Assembly: GCF_022448905.1 (NCBI RefSeq)
Contig: NZ_JAKVCW010000009.1
Span: 124,001-188,000, forward strand
Direction: 5' to 3'
Length of the DNA: 64,000 nucleotides
Source of the DNA: Shimia sp.
GTDB lineage: Bacteria; Pseudomonadota; Alphaproteobacteria; Rhodobacterales; Rhodobacteraceae
Part shown: one piece after another, positions 18,078 through 27,119 of the stretch
How positions within the stretch are numbered: the stretch's first letter is position 1
How the letters are laid out: every line of letters starts with the position of its first letter
Position numbers and translations under genes: made by a program
The notes under the pieces: generated by a model
What the model saw: the letters and a program-made list of their open reading frames with translations, nothing else
Databases searched by the model: none
What the model was told of the DNA's origin: nothing

Positions 18078-19250
18078 ATGCGTCTTTTGCCAGCGCTGAC
18101 CGCGGCGTTCCTGACCGTCAGCACAGCCACCACCGCTGCCGCGCAATGCGGCGGATCTTTTAACAGCTTTGTCAACGGCTTGAAGAAAGAAGCCCTGTCC
18201 AAAGGCTATTCCAAAGGCACGGTGGACAAGTTCTTTGCCAGCGCGCGACAGGACCCGAAAACCATCAAGGCAGACCGCTCCCAAGGCGTGTTCCAGATGC
18301 CGTTTCTGGATTTTTCCCAGCGGCTGATCAGCCAGAACCGGATTGATGTGGGCCGCAAAAAGGCCAAGCAATATGCGTCGACCTTTGACCGCATCGAGCG
18401 TCAATACGGCGTGTCGCGCGGCGTGCTTTTGGCGTTTTGGGCGTTTGAAACCGACTACGGCGCGTTCCAAGGCGATTTCAACACGTTGAACTCTTTGGTA
18501 ACCTTGGCGCATGATTGCCGCCGTCCCGAGCTTTTCCGTCCGCAGGTATTTGCGGCGCTGGAGCTCTACAAGCGCGGCAACTTCAGCCCGACCAAGACCA
18601 CCGGCGCCTGGGCCGGGGAAATTGGCATGGTGCAGATGCTGCCGGCGGACATCATTGAAAACGGTGTGGATGGCGATGGCGACGGCAAAGTTAGCCTCAA
18701 AACCTCTCCGCAGGATGCGCTGATGTCCGGCGGCAAAATGCTGTCTCATCTCGGCTGGCGCAAGAACGAGCCCTGGCTGCAGGAGGTTGTGGTGCCTAGT
18801 AATCTGGACTGGTCTAAGTCCGGTCTCGACACCACCCTGCTCGCCAATCAATGGGCAAAAATGGGTGTGAAACCACGCGAGGGCAAACTTGCCAACTTGC
18901 CCGCCTCGCTGCTGCTGCCACAGGGGCGCAAGGGTCCGGCGTTTTTGGCCTATCCAAACTACAGCGTGTATTTTGAGTGGAACAAAAGCTTCGTCTACGT
19001 GACTACGGCGGCCTATTTTGCCAACCGTCTGGAAGGCAAGGCGCGCTACAATGCGGGCAACCCGGACACGGGCCTGTCCGGCAACCAGATGAAACAACTG
19101 CAGAAAAAGCTAAAAGCACGCGGGCATGATGTTGGCAAGGTGGACGGCATCCTGGGCAAACTGACCCGCCGCGCGGTTCAGGCAGAGCAAGTGCGCCTCG
19201 GCCTGCCAGCGGACGCCTGGCCTACGCCACAGTTGTTGAACGCGCTGTGA
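18078..19250 (+). CDS. Lytic murein transglycosylase (MltB-like) with peptidoglycan-binding domain
   Basis: A 390-residue periplasmic enzyme that cleaves the MurNAc-GlcNAc bond to form 1,6-anhydro-MurNAc. It has a signal peptide (residues 1-22, AAA-Q cleavage region), then an SLT_2/MltB domain with catalytic Glu124 in AFWAFETDYGAF and the GEIGMVQMLPADI motif. A C-terminal peptidoglycan-binding-1 repeat (GLSGNQMKQLQKKLKARGHDVG) completes it. There is no lipobox, so it is soluble rather than a lipoprotein. Its stop overlaps the GTG of the next gene. Confidence 0.94.
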   Translation: MRLLPALTAAFLTVSTATTAAAQCGGSFNSFVNGLKKEALSKGYSKGTVDKFFASARQDPKTIKADRSQGVFQMPFLDFSQRLISQNRIDVGRKKAKQYASTFDRIERQYGVSRGVLLAFWAFETDYGAFQGDFNTLNSLVTLAHDCRRPELFRPQVFAALELYKRGNFSPTKTTGAWAGEIGMVQMLPADIIENGVDGDGDGKVSLKTSPQDALMSGGKMLSHLGWRKNEPWLQEVVVPSNLDWSKSGLDTTLLANQWAKMGVKPREGKLANLPASLLLPQGRKGPAFLAYPNYSVYFEWNKSFVYVTTAAYFANRLEGKARYNAGNPDTGLSGNQMKQLQKKLKARGHDVGKVDGILGKLTRRAVQAEQVRLGLPADAWPTPQLLNAL

Positions 19251-19642
19251 GTTTGGAAAACCTGCGCCCGCAGTACCACTTTCGAGAGGTTGGCGGGCGT
19301 ATGCACATCTGGGACGTACGCAAGCTGCTGCAGCGGGCTGTCACCCTGCCCGTTATTGACATCGCGCTGAGCGACATCCAGGAGCTGGAAGAAAGCTATT
19401 GGTTTGACGCCACCAAGCAACCCGCAACCTGCCGCGCCATAGGCGACCATATAAAACTGGTGCAGGCAGCAGACCTGGCTTACCCGATCTTACTCTGCGC
19501 AGACCGCCGCGTGATGGATGGCATGCACCGGGTGGTGAAGGCCTATGTGGCGGGGCACGCCAGCATAACGGCGCGGCAACTCCCCCTGACGCCACCGCCA
19601 GATTTCATCGACGTGTCGCCTGATGATCTGCCTTATGAATGA
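19247..19642 (+). CDS. ParB/sulfiredoxin-fold-like small protein
   Basis: A 131-residue soluble protein of unknown function. The stretch YPILLCADRRVMDGMHRVVKA resembles the phosphate-binding core of ParB/Srx-fold proteins (a DGxHR-like motif), but no helix-turn-helix follows, so it is not a partition protein. A nucleotide-binding or kinase-like activity, as in free-standing members of this fold, is possible (inference). It begins with GTG overlapping the mltB stop (GTGA), which implies translational coupling. Its 3' end overlaps the convergent gene by 10 bp. Confidence 0.78.
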   Translation: MSLENLRPQYHFREVGGRMHIWDVRKLLQRAVTLPVIDIALSDIQELEESYWFDATKQPATCRAIGDHIKLVQAADLAYPILLCADRRVMDGMHRVVKAYVAGHASITARQLPLTPPPDFIDVSPDDLPYE

Positions 19643-20001
19643 GCTTCGATCGCGCGTACGGGAAACCGCAGGCCATCTGCGGTCTGCATCACCAGGCGTC
19701 CGCCGTTCTCCACAATCCGGTCACAGCGCTCCACGCCGGTGACAAAGGTCACACAAACCACACTGTCATCGGTAACTTTCCAATGGCCATACCAAGTCCC
19801 CCCTTCGCCATAGGTGTATTGATACTGCCCATTGCGCTCAAACACCGAACGGCCGTCGTCATAGAACACCAAAGTCTGGCCAGACAACTGCGCAGAAAGC
19901 CCTGCCACATCAAACGGCCTATCGCCGCTTTGCCCTTTCCAATCTTGCGCCACACTGCTGGTCGCCGTAAACAGCAGCCCCAAAATCATCCCTATCCGCA
20001 T
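19633..20001 (-). CDS. Hypothetical secreted protein
   Basis: A 122-residue protein with a clear signal peptide (hydrophobic residues 3-16, TSSVAQ cleavage region). The mature part has two Cys residues (VVCVTF, ERCDRI) that could form a disulfide, and many Gly and aromatic residues (YTYGEGGTWYGHWKV). This fits a small periplasmic beta protein. I do not recognise the family. The ATG at 20001 is preferred over a GTG one codon before it. Confidence 0.78.
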   Translation of the reverse strand: MRIGMILGLLFTATSSVAQDWKGQSGDRPFDVAGLSAQLSGQTLVFYDDGRSVFERNGQYQYTYGEGGTWYGHWKVTDDSVVCVTFVTGVERCDRIVENGGRLVMQTADGLRFPVRAIEAHS

Positions 20002-20065
20002 CACGCACCTCCTGCCCCACCCTAGGCGGCGGCACGCTCACCTGCGCGTCACAATGCAGTGACTG

Positions 20066-20112
20066 CTTCTCCTTCCAGAAATATCCCGGGGAGGAGGCCC
20101 ACACCGTGGGCC
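20066..20112 (-). repeat. 3'-end repeat element, copy 1 (after smc)
   Basis: Read on the minus strand, after the smc stop: hairpin GGCCCAC/GTGGGCC (20096-20112), then core CCCCGGGATATTT (20079-20091), then a purine-rich tail CTGGAAGGAGAAG. Two other copies with the same order lie at 48644-48691 and 58835-58884. The extra hairpin GAGGGGC/GCCCCTC at 20114-20129, nearer the smc stop, probably acts as terminator. Confidence 0.75.
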
Positions 20113-20133
20113 GGAGGGGCTGGCCCCTCTGCC

Positions 20134-23100
20134 TTAGGCCACCAAAGTTTCCGCCGCTTTGAGGTCCACAGAGACCAACTGGCTCACACCCTGCTCGACC
20201 ATGGTCACCCCAAACAATCGGTCCATGCGCGCCATGGTCACCGCGTGGTGGGTGATGATCAAAAAACGTGTGTTGGTGCGACGGCACATCTCGTCCAGAA
20301 GGTCACAAAACCGCGTCACGTTGGCATCATCCAACGGCGCGTCGACCTCGTCGAGCACACAGATTGGCGCCGGGTTGGCCAGGAACACCGCAAAAATCAG
20401 CGCCATGGCGGTCAGGGTCTGTTCGCCACCGGAAAGCAATGACAGCGTGCTGAGTTTCTTGCCAGGCGGCTGACACATGATTTCCAAGCCTGCTTCCAGT
20501 GGATCATCACTTTCCACCAGCACCAGATTGGCTTCCCCCCCGCCAAAGAGGTGGCGGAACAACAGCGAGAAGTTCGAGTTCACCTGTTCAAAAGCCGTCA
20601 GGAGGCGTTCGCGCCCTTCTTTGTTCAGGCTGGCAATACCGCTGCGCAGGGTGCGAATGGCCTCTTCAAGATCCGCCTTTTCGCTGACCAGCGCGTCGTG
20701 CTCTTCCTGTACTTCTTTGATGTCTTCTTCGGCGCGCAGGTTTACTGCGCCAAGGCTGTCGCGCTGGCGCTTCAGGCGGTTCACGTCGTTTTCGACCGTT
20801 TCGGAATCCGGCATTTTGTCCGGATCCACATCCAACCGCTCCAAAAGCTGCGCCGGATTGACCTCCTGCTCTTCCATGATGCGCTCAGCCGCATAGGTCA
20901 CGGTTTCGCGGGCCGCATCGGCGCGGGCCTCAGAGCGGGCGCGCGCTTCGCGGGCTTCGCTGGCCAAGCGTTCCGCGTCGCGCTCATTATGCTCTGCTTC
21001 GCGTAGCGCCGCCTCGGCCTCGGCCAGCACATCCGCTGCGGCCTTGCGACGCTCTTCGGCAGCCTCGATGGCTTCGGTCAGCTCTTCGCGTTTGGCGGCG
21101 ATTTCTTCGGGTGCCGCGCCGGCTTCGATCAGCTCTTCTTCCGAGGCGTCTTTGCGCTCGGCCAGCTCATTCATGCGTTTTTCAGCGGTTTCAAGGCGGT
21201 GACGCCAGCCGCTGATTTCTTTCATGACCTCTTGCGTGCGCTTAAGGCGGGCTTCGCCTTCGCGGCGCAATTCGTCATGGGCAGAGCGGCGGGACATCAT
21301 CATGATGCGCGCGCCTTCGACGGTCATCTTGATATCCTCAACTTCCTGGCGGGCGGCATCAAGATCACCAAGGTCCGACAGCGCACGCTCTGCTTCCTGC
21401 AGCTGCTGACGCGCGGCCATGGCCTCTTCTTCGTGGCGGGTCACCGCCAAGCCAAGGCTTTCCAAACGCCCTTCTGCGAGATTGCGGTCCGCCTCGGCGC
21501 GGGACAGCGCGCGGTTGGCATCAGCCACAGCGCGATCGGCGGCGCGGCGGGCTTCGCGGGCAGATTGGTCGACATTGGCAAGTTCGCGCAGACGGGTTTG
21601 CAAGGCCTCATGCGCATCAACCGCGCCGTCTGCACGGGCAGTGGCACGCGCCATGGCTTGCTTAAGCTCTTCCAAACGGTTGAGCTGTTGCAGGCGCAGG
21701 GCGGCCGCGCTTGGCGCGTCTTCGGCCCAAGCGCGGTAGCCATCCCAGCGCCAGAGGTCGCCTTCTAGAGAAACCAGCCGCTGACCCGGTTTCAGGAGCG
21801 GTTGCAGAGACAGCGCGTCTTCATTGGCAACCAAACCAATCTGGCTCATGCGGCGTTCGAGCACCTCGGGCACGGACACGTGTTGCACCAGAGAGGTCAC
21901 CCCCTCGGGCAGCGGTTGCACGTCACCATATTGCGGCAGCACGTACCAGCCGGAGGGGCCGTCTTCTTCCACCTCTGGCGCGCGCAGATCATCGGCTAGG
22001 GCTGCGCCCAGCGCTTTCTCAAAACCTTGCTGCACTTGCAGACGATCCAGGATTTGCCCGCCTTCAGCCGTATCGCGCTCCACCAGCTTGGCCAGCGCGG
22101 TGGTTTCCGCCCGCAGAGCGTTCAACTCGCCTTCCGCTTCGGAACGCTCGGCGCGAGCGTCCGCCTCACGCGATTGGGTTTCGGCGCGCTCTTCTTCGAC
22201 CTCGGCAAGGCGTTCTTCGGCATCTTGGGCGGCCTCTATCGCCTCCGCCTCTGATTCGCGCGACAGCTCCAACTCTTCGGCGGCGCGCTCCAAAGCTTCT
22301 TTGGACTCCGCCACCGCTGCGCGGGCTTTCTCGGCCTCAGCTTCGCTTTTGTCCTGCGTCTTTTGGCTATCATCCAAAAGGCGCTGTGCTGATTGGTGGC
22401 GGGCGGCAAGACGAGCCACATCTTCCGTCAGCTGCGACAGCTCCGCTTCACGTTCCTGCAGCACGCTGGCAGCCTCACGGCTTTCATCAGACGCCGCTTC
22501 AAGCTTCTCTTCTTGGCCTTCACCGGCTTTGGCAAGCTCGCGCTGTTCCCACTCAAGCCGTTCGATGGTGTCTTCCGCGTCGCGGTTTAGACCAGCCTCG
22601 CGCTCCATGTCGCGACCCAGTTGCAGGATGCGATTTTTAAGCGTCTCGATGATTTGCAGCGCATGGGATTCCTGATCGTTGAGGCTGTCGCGTTGCACTT
22701 GCAGACGTTGTAGCACCGCGGAGGCGATGGCCTCTTCTTCGCGCTTGCCGGGCAGGACTTCGTCGCGTTCTTGGCGGGTCTTCGCGGCGGCACGCGCCAG
22801 AACTTCCGCCTGCGCGGTCTGCGTGGTGCGCGTTTTGAGTTCCTCGTCAGCCGCGGCGCGGGCGTCATCGGCTTCGCGCCAACGGCGGTAAAGCAACATG
22901 CCTTCGGCCTGACGCAGTTCATCGCCAATGGCGCGGTAGCGGACCGCTTGACGGGCTTGGCGCGACAGTTGCGCCAACTGGCTGGCCAATTGCTCGATCA
23001 CATCGTCCACGCGGGCAAGGTTGGTCTCGGCGCCTTTGAGTTTCAACTCGGCTTCGTGGCGGCGTTGATACAGACCGGAGATACCCGCCGCCTCTTCGAG

Positions 23101-23589
23101 AATACGACGGCGCGCTTTGGGTTTGGCGTTGATCAGCTCGGCAATCTGGCCCTGGCGCACAAGCGCGGGGGAATGCGCCCCGGTAGAGGCATCGGCAAAC
23201 AACATCTGCACATCACGGGCACGGACGTCTTTGGCGTTCACCTTATAGGCGCTGCCGACGTCCCGCGTGATGCGGCGTACAATTTCGAGCGCGTCGTCAT
23301 CGTTAAAGCCTGCGGGCGCGAGGCGTTCAGAGTTGTCAATTTGCAGAGACACTTCGGCAAAGTTGCGCGCCGGGCGGGTGGAGGCGCCGGCGAAGATCAC
23401 ATCTTCCATGCCGCCGCCCCGCATCGCCTTGGGGCGGTTCTCCCCCATGACCCAGCGCAATGCTTCCAGCAGGTTGGACTTGCCACAGCCGTTTGGCCCC
23501 ACAACGCCGGTCAAACCATCGGCGATGATCAGGTCGGTGGGGTCCACGAAGCTTTTGAAGCCTGTCAGTCTGAGTTTGGAAAAGCGCAA
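20134..23589 (-). CDS. smc: Chromosome segregation protein SMC
   Basis: A full-length 1151-residue condensin subunit that compacts and organises the chromosome with ScpA/ScpB. The N-terminal ATPase half has Walker A GPNGCGKSN at residues 31-39. Two very long charged coiled coils flank a hinge at about residues 500-640. The C-terminal half has the LLSGGEQTLTAMAL signature and the Walker B PICVLDEVDAPLDD. The only start in frame after the upstream stop is TTG at 23589, giving MRFSKLRLTGFKSF as in the family, with AGG 12 nt upstream. It is monocistronic in this window. Confidence 0.97.
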   Translation of the reverse strand: MRFSKLRLTGFKSFVDPTDLIIADGLTGVVGPNGCGKSNLLEALRWVMGENRPKAMRGGGMEDVIFAGASTRPARNFAEVSLQIDNSERLAPAGFNDDDALEIVRRITRDVGSAYKVNAKDVRARDVQMLFADASTGAHSPALVRQGQIAELINAKPKARRRILEEAAGISGLYQRRHEAELKLKGAETNLARVDDVIEQLASQLAQLSRQARQAVRYRAIGDELRQAEGMLLYRRWREADDARAAADEELKTRTTQTAQAEVLARAAAKTRQERDEVLPGKREEEAIASAVLQRLQVQRDSLNDQESHALQIIETLKNRILQLGRDMEREAGLNRDAEDTIERLEWEQRELAKAGEGQEEKLEAASDESREAASVLQEREAELSQLTEDVARLAARHQSAQRLLDDSQKTQDKSEAEAEKARAAVAESKEALERAAEELELSRESEAEAIEAAQDAEERLAEVEEERAETQSREADARAERSEAEGELNALRAETTALAKLVERDTAEGGQILDRLQVQQGFEKALGAALADDLRAPEVEEDGPSGWYVLPQYGDVQPLPEGVTSLVQHVSVPEVLERRMSQIGLVANEDALSLQPLLKPGQRLVSLEGDLWRWDGYRAWAEDAPSAAALRLQQLNRLEELKQAMARATARADGAVDAHEALQTRLRELANVDQSAREARRAADRAVADANRALSRAEADRNLAEGRLESLGLAVTRHEEEAMAARQQLQEAERALSDLGDLDAARQEVEDIKMTVEGARIMMMSRRSAHDELRREGEARLKRTQEVMKEISGWRHRLETAEKRMNELAERKDASEEELIEAGAAPEEIAAKREELTEAIEAAEERRKAAADVLAEAEAALREAEHNERDAERLASEAREARARSEARADAARETVTYAAERIMEEQEVNPAQLLERLDVDPDKMPDSETVENDVNRLKRQRDSLGAVNLRAEEDIKEVQEEHDALVSEKADLEEAIRTLRSGIASLNKEGRERLLTAFEQVNSNFSLLFRHLFGGGEANLVLVESDDPLEAGLEIMCQPPGKKLSTLSLLSGGEQTLTAMALIFAVFLANPAPICVLDEVDAPLDDANVTRFCDLLDEMCRRTNTRFLIITHHAVTMARMDRLFGVTMVEQGVSQLVSVDLKAAETLVA

Positions 23590-23915
23590 ATTGCGGCGGG
23601 TCCTGTGATTCCTTTTTGGTTAAGGAAGTCTGCAAAGGGCTCTTGTGGTGAGTCAACGGCAAACCACAGGATATGGATTTAACCCCCAAGTTATCCACAA
23701 GATATTGCCAGATTGGGGAGGTCGCTTTGCTTACGGATCGATCTTGAGTGACATGGAGATGTAAACAGAGCTCTGCGCTGCCTCAGATGTAATGCCTATT
23801 TTTTAATCAAATTCGGAAAACGATGCCGCCTTAAACGGCCTTTCAGGACGCGACGGCTGGACAGCGTCTAGCCGCGCTGACACATCTTTGACCAAACGAT
23901 CAACGGGAAGACGTC
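23590..23915. other. Intergenic region between divergent smc and GNAT genes
   Basis: 326 bases with no convincing gene. It is A/T-richer than its surroundings, contains a perfect DnaA-box 9-mer at 23691-23699, and must hold the smc promoter and that of the acetyltransferase. I see nothing else that I can assign. Confidence 0.6.
23691..23699 (+). promoter_or_regulatory. DnaA-box sequence TTATCCACA
   Basis: An exact match to the canonical DnaA box in the smc/GNAT divergent intergenic region, about 100 bp upstream of smc. A single copy of a 9-mer can occur by chance in 64 kb, so a regulatory role is only suggested by its non-coding, promoter-side position. Confidence 0.35.
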
Positions 23916-24374
23916 ATGAGCGATATTAAAGTTGTTCCAGGCAATCCGCGCGATGCGCAGGCCACGGCGCTTTTGCAGGCAAGCCACGCCTTGATGCAGG
24001 ATCTGTTCAGCGCAGAAGACAATCACTTCCTGTCGATTGACGAGTTGTGCGTGCCGTCCGTGAGTTTTTTCGTGGCCAAGGAGGGCGACACATCTCTGGG
24101 CTGCGTGGCCTTGGCCAACAAGGGCGACTACGCCGAGATCAAATCAATGTTTGTCGATCCAAAGGCGCGCGGCAAAGGCATTGCGCATGAGTTGATGCAG
24201 GCGATTGAAGTCGAGGCGCGGGCACAGGGACTTGCCGAGGTGAAGCTGGAAACCGGCGACACGTTGCATCAGGCGCACAGCCTGTACCGGGCGCATGGCT
24301 ACAAGGATTGTGGTCCGTTTGGGGAGTACGAAGAGAGCCCGGCGTCGCTGTTCATGACCAAAACACTGGCCTGA
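23916..24374 (+). CDS. GNAT family N-acetyltransferase
   Basis: A 152-residue GCN5-related acetyltransferase. The acetyl-CoA binding motif A is KSMFVDPKARGKGIAHELMQAIE, with the RGKGIA pyrophosphate loop. Motif B follows near SLYRAHGYKDCGPF. The substrate is unknown. The ATG at 23916 follows GGGAAG. The gene stands ahead of a FadR-type regulator but is separated from it by about 80 bp. Confidence 0.92.
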   Translation: MSDIKVVPGNPRDAQATALLQASHALMQDLFSAEDNHFLSIDELCVPSVSFFVAKEGDTSLGCVALANKGDYAEIKSMFVDPKARGKGIAHELMQAIEVEARAQGLAEVKLETGDTLHQAHSLYRAHGYKDCGPFGEYEESPASLFMTKTLA

Positions 24375-24452
24375 TCGCTCTTATCGCTAGGGCTTGCACG
24401 TTGGCGCACTGCGTGGTCAAATTATGTGACCAGTTACGCGGGGCCATTTTCT

Positions 24453-25220
24453 ATGCCATTTCAAAAAGTTCAGCCGGAAAAACTTTCCACCTCGGTGGTA
24501 CGCCAGATTGAGCTGTTGATTTTGCGCGGTATTTTGCGGCCCGGCGAGAGACTGCCTGCGGAACGCGAGCTGAGTGATCGGCTCGGCGTGTCCCGGCCAA
24601 GTCTGCGCGAAGCAATTGCTACTTTGCAGGACAAGGGCCTGTTGACCTCCAAAGCCGGCGCTGGGATTTTTGTAGCCGATGTGCTCGGCAGCGCTTTTTC
24701 CGAAGCTTTGGTGCAGTTGTTTTCGGCCCATGATGAGGCGGTGTTTGACTACATTGCCTTCCGGCGCGACATGGAAGGTCTGGCAGCAGAACGCGCGGCG
24801 ACCTTGGCCAGCGACACGGATTTGCAAGTGATCCAAGCGGTGTTTGACAAGATGGAAGCCGCGCACCCGAAGCGCAATCCGTCTGATGAGGCGCAGTTGG
24901 ATGCGGATTTTCACCTCGCCATCATTGAAGCAAGCCACAATGTGATCATGCTGCATATGATGCGGTCGATGTATCAATTGCTGCGCGAAGGCGTGTTTTA
25001 CAACCGAATGATTATGTTCAAGCAGCGTACCACCCGGGGAGAGCTATTGGAGCAGCACCGGGCGATCAATACCGCGTTGCAGGCGCGCGATGCCGAAGCC
25101 TCTCGCAAAGCGGTGATTGAACATCTGGATTACGTGGAAACCGCGCTGACCAACTTCAAAAAGTCCACGCAGAACGAAGCGATTGCCAAACAGCGCTATG
25201 AGCATGAATTGAGCCGCTAA
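24453..25220 (+). CDS. FadR/GntR family transcriptional regulator
   Basis: A 255-residue GntR-family repressor or activator of the FadR subfamily. The N-terminal winged helix has the hallmark LPAERELSDRLGVSRPSLREAI, and the C-terminal FCD domain (about residues 90-235) has the metal-binding pattern DADFHLAIIEASHN with later His residues (QHRAINTAL, EHLDYVE). Members usually sense carboxylates such as lactate, glycolate or pyruvate. I use the ATG at 24453, since the upstream GTG would add nine unlikely residues. No target operon is adjacent. Confidence 0.93.
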   Translation: MPFQKVQPEKLSTSVVRQIELLILRGILRPGERLPAERELSDRLGVSRPSLREAIATLQDKGLLTSKAGAGIFVADVLGSAFSEALVQLFSAHDEAVFDYIAFRRDMEGLAAERAATLASDTDLQVIQAVFDKMEAAHPKRNPSDEAQLDADFHLAIIEASHNVIMLHMMRSMYQLLREGVFYNRMIMFKQRTTRGELLEQHRAINTALQARDAEASRKAVIEHLDYVETALTNFKKSTQNEAIAKQRYEHELSR

Positions 25221-25234
25221 GCGCGGCTCAAACT

Positions 25235-26239
25235 TCAGGCTGCGTAATCCAGCTGCACGTTGAGCAGATCCACGTCTTCGGCGGTCATGTTTTCTAAGAT
25301 CACGGCCGGTTCCTGATCCAGCGTCACCATCGAGCCATCCACCGTGTGGGACCCGGACAGCAGGATGGTGATGGTTTCGGTGTCAGCATCATAGCTGGCT
25401 TCCCACTCCATGACCGCGTCATTGCCAAAATCGCTGGCGGCAAATGTGACGGTCTCGGTGGCTGCGTCGAGATCAGAAATCACCACTTCTTCACGGTTAT
25501 CGTCAAACTCAAAAGCGACGGTGAACGCATCCGCTCCATCGCCCCCTTCAAGTGTATCGCCATTGTCGCCCACCAGCACATCATCGCCAAAACCGCCGCC
25601 AAGCATGTCGGCCGCGCTGTCAGCAAGGGTTGGGTGCGTGCCATTCACCGTGTCGTTGCCGGTGCCGCCAAGCAACGTGTCGGCGCCCTCAAAGTCGCGC
25701 AGCACATCATTGCCGGAACCGCCACGCACGAGATCGTCGCCACCGTTCTCAAAGCCTAGGCCGTCCAAACCCAGTTCTTCGACAAGTGTCGCGTCATAGA
25801 TGTCGTTTCCACTGCCCATGGCAAGTGTGTCGTCACCAATACCGCCCGAGATCGTGTCGGCGCCTGCGCCCCCGAGAATGGAGTCTACCCCGTCTCCGCC
25901 GCTGATGCCGTCGCCACTTGCCCCACCGTGTAAGGTGTCATCGCCAGCGCCGCCATGGAGCCAATCTTCGCCATTATTACCGCGCAAGTCGTCGTCTCCA
26001 GCGCCACCGGTGACGGTGTCGCTGCCGTCCTCGCCTTCAAAGGTGTCATCGCCATCGGAAAGGAGCACAGCCTCTGACACATCAAGCACTTGCTCCGGGC
26101 TGTCGTCGCTATCGTCGGTTTCAGTTTCCGCGTCATCCGGCTGGTTTATGGCGTCCAGGTCCGGCTCTTCAAAGCCAGTCAAAACATCGGCGACCATGCC
26201 AACGCCAAAGATCGCGGTTAATGCCAAAAGGGCCAACAT
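25235..26239 (-). CDS. RTX-type calcium-binding protein with N-terminal membrane segment
   Basis: A 334-residue acidic protein. After an N-terminal hydrophobic segment (residues 1-20) and an Asp/Glu-rich linker come roughly a dozen RTX nonapeptide repeats (GGxGxDxLx, for example GGAGDDTLH and GGTGNDTVN) between about residues 75 and 240, which should form a calcium-binding beta roll. The C-terminal 90 residues are a beta-rich domain. RTX proteins usually leave by type I secretion with a C-terminal signal. Here a hydrophobic N-terminus suggests Sec export or membrane anchoring instead. The ATG at 26239 is used because the longer frame overlaps the DUF1244 end. Confidence 0.85.
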   Translation of the reverse strand: MLALLALTAIFGVGMVADVLTGFEEPDLDAINQPDDAETETDDSDDSPEQVLDVSEAVLLSDGDDTFEGEDGSDTVTGGAGDDDLRGNNGEDWLHGGAGDDTLHGGASGDGISGGDGVDSILGGAGADTISGGIGDDTLAMGSGNDIYDATLVEELGLDGLGFENGGDDLVRGGSGNDVLRDFEGADTLLGGTGNDTVNGTHPTLADSAADMLGGGFGDDVLVGDNGDTLEGGDGADAFTVAFEFDDNREEVVISDLDAATETVTFAASDFGNDAVMEWEASYDADTETITILLSGSHTVDGSMVTLDQEPAVILENMTAEDVDLLNVQLDYAA

Positions 26240-26348
26240 TGCTCTTGTCCTCACACAAAACTCTAACGGCTTTGGTAAGAGGCTATTAACCAAGTTTGAC
26301 CGGATTGAGGCAGGCGTGTGCTGCTTTCTGGTCCGCGCCAGCGCAACA

Positions 26349-26374
26349 AAAAAAGGCCGCCGAAGCGACCTTTC
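26349..26374 (-). terminator. UUCG-loop terminator after the DUF1244 gene
   Basis: On the minus strand, stem GGTCGC/GCGGCC (one G-T pair) closed by the stable TTCG tetraloop, followed by a run of seven T. It lies 20 bp beyond the DUF1244 stop. Confidence 0.85.
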
Positions 26375-26393
26375 TACACGTAATATCTTCCGA

Positions 26394-26711
26394 TCAGGCT
26401 TTGTCTGTTCCGACACTCTCCGCAAAAGCTTTCTCGAACTCCTTTTGCTTTTCGGGGCTCGCGTCGGTTTGGTAGTTGGCCTTCCACTCGTCCATGGTCA
26501 TGCCATAGAAGATTTCGCGGGCTTCGGTCTTGTCCATGTCGATGCCACGCTCATTGGCGGCTTCCTGATACCAGCGCGACAGGCAATTGCGGCAAAATCC
26601 CGCGAGGTTCATCATATCGATGTTCTGAACGTCGGTGCGTTTCTCCATCAGGTGCTCACGCAGAGTGCGGAAAGCGGCCGCTTCGAGTTCGATCTGAGTT
26701 TGCTTATCCAT
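26394..26711 (-). CDS. DUF1244 domain protein
   Basis: A 105-residue soluble protein of the DUF1244 family, common in alpha- and gammaproteobacteria and of unknown function. The conserved block NLAGFCRNCLSRWYQEAA contains a CxxC pair that could bind metal or undergo redox change, followed by AREIFYGMTMDEWKA. The ATG at 26711 follows GGAGGAC. Together with the next two genes upstream it forms a minus-strand group. Confidence 0.92.
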   Translation of the reverse strand: MDKQTQIELEAAAFRTLREHLMEKRTDVQNIDMMNLAGFCRNCLSRWYQEAANERGIDMDKTEAREIFYGMTMDEWKANYQTDASPEKQKEFEKAFAESVGTDKA

Positions 26712-26777
26712 GGCTGTCCTCCGGAGGCAATTGCGTTGCGCAATGGGTAGCAACCGGAGGGGCGTTGGGCAAGCGCG

Positions 26778-27017
26778 TCACATGATCGTGAGAGCGAGCC
26801 AAGGCACCAGAGCGAAGACAAAAATCAACAGCTTGTAGGTGCCGAGCCACTGGAAATAGAGCGGCGCCAGCGTGTCTTTCTCAACCCCAGTGATCCGCGC
26901 ATGCACGTCCGCGACCCAGCCGCGCAGGCCATAGATCATGACGGTGGCAAAAAGCAGGACACCGATGTGAATGACGGCCATCCATCCAAAGAAGGCAGTT
27001 AGGGTTGCTTGGGTCAT
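26778..27017 (-). CDS. Small membrane protein, DUF6868-like
   Basis: A 79-residue protein with two long hydrophobic segments (about residues 8-32 and 58-78) separated by a charged loop. The pattern resembles the DUF6868 family of small bacterial membrane proteins, but I assign it by general appearance only. It lies between the N-formylglutamate amidohydrolase and DUF1244 genes, all on the minus strand. Confidence 0.72.
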   Translation of the reverse strand: MTQATLTAFFGWMAVIHIGVLLFATVMIYGLRGWVADVHARITGVEKDTLAPLYFQWLGTYKLLIFVFALVPWLALTIM

Positions 27018-27119
27018 GTCAGCCTCCTTTCAGCTGTTGTTTTTCCCACTCCATATATGGGGACCGCCGCCCCCTTTCGCCAGAGCTCGTGTATGGGATT
27101 TCGAGCCAAAGCAAATTAT

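Noticed and set aside
18027..19097. 356-codon minus-strand frame opposite the transglycosylase
   Set aside because: The real gene on the other strand has a signal peptide, catalytic Glu and domain order. This frame is a shadow.
25211..25229. GAGCCGC/GCGGCTC hairpin at the FadR gene stop as a terminator
   Set aside because: The stem is perfect, but no T tract follows on either strand, so terminator function is not supported.
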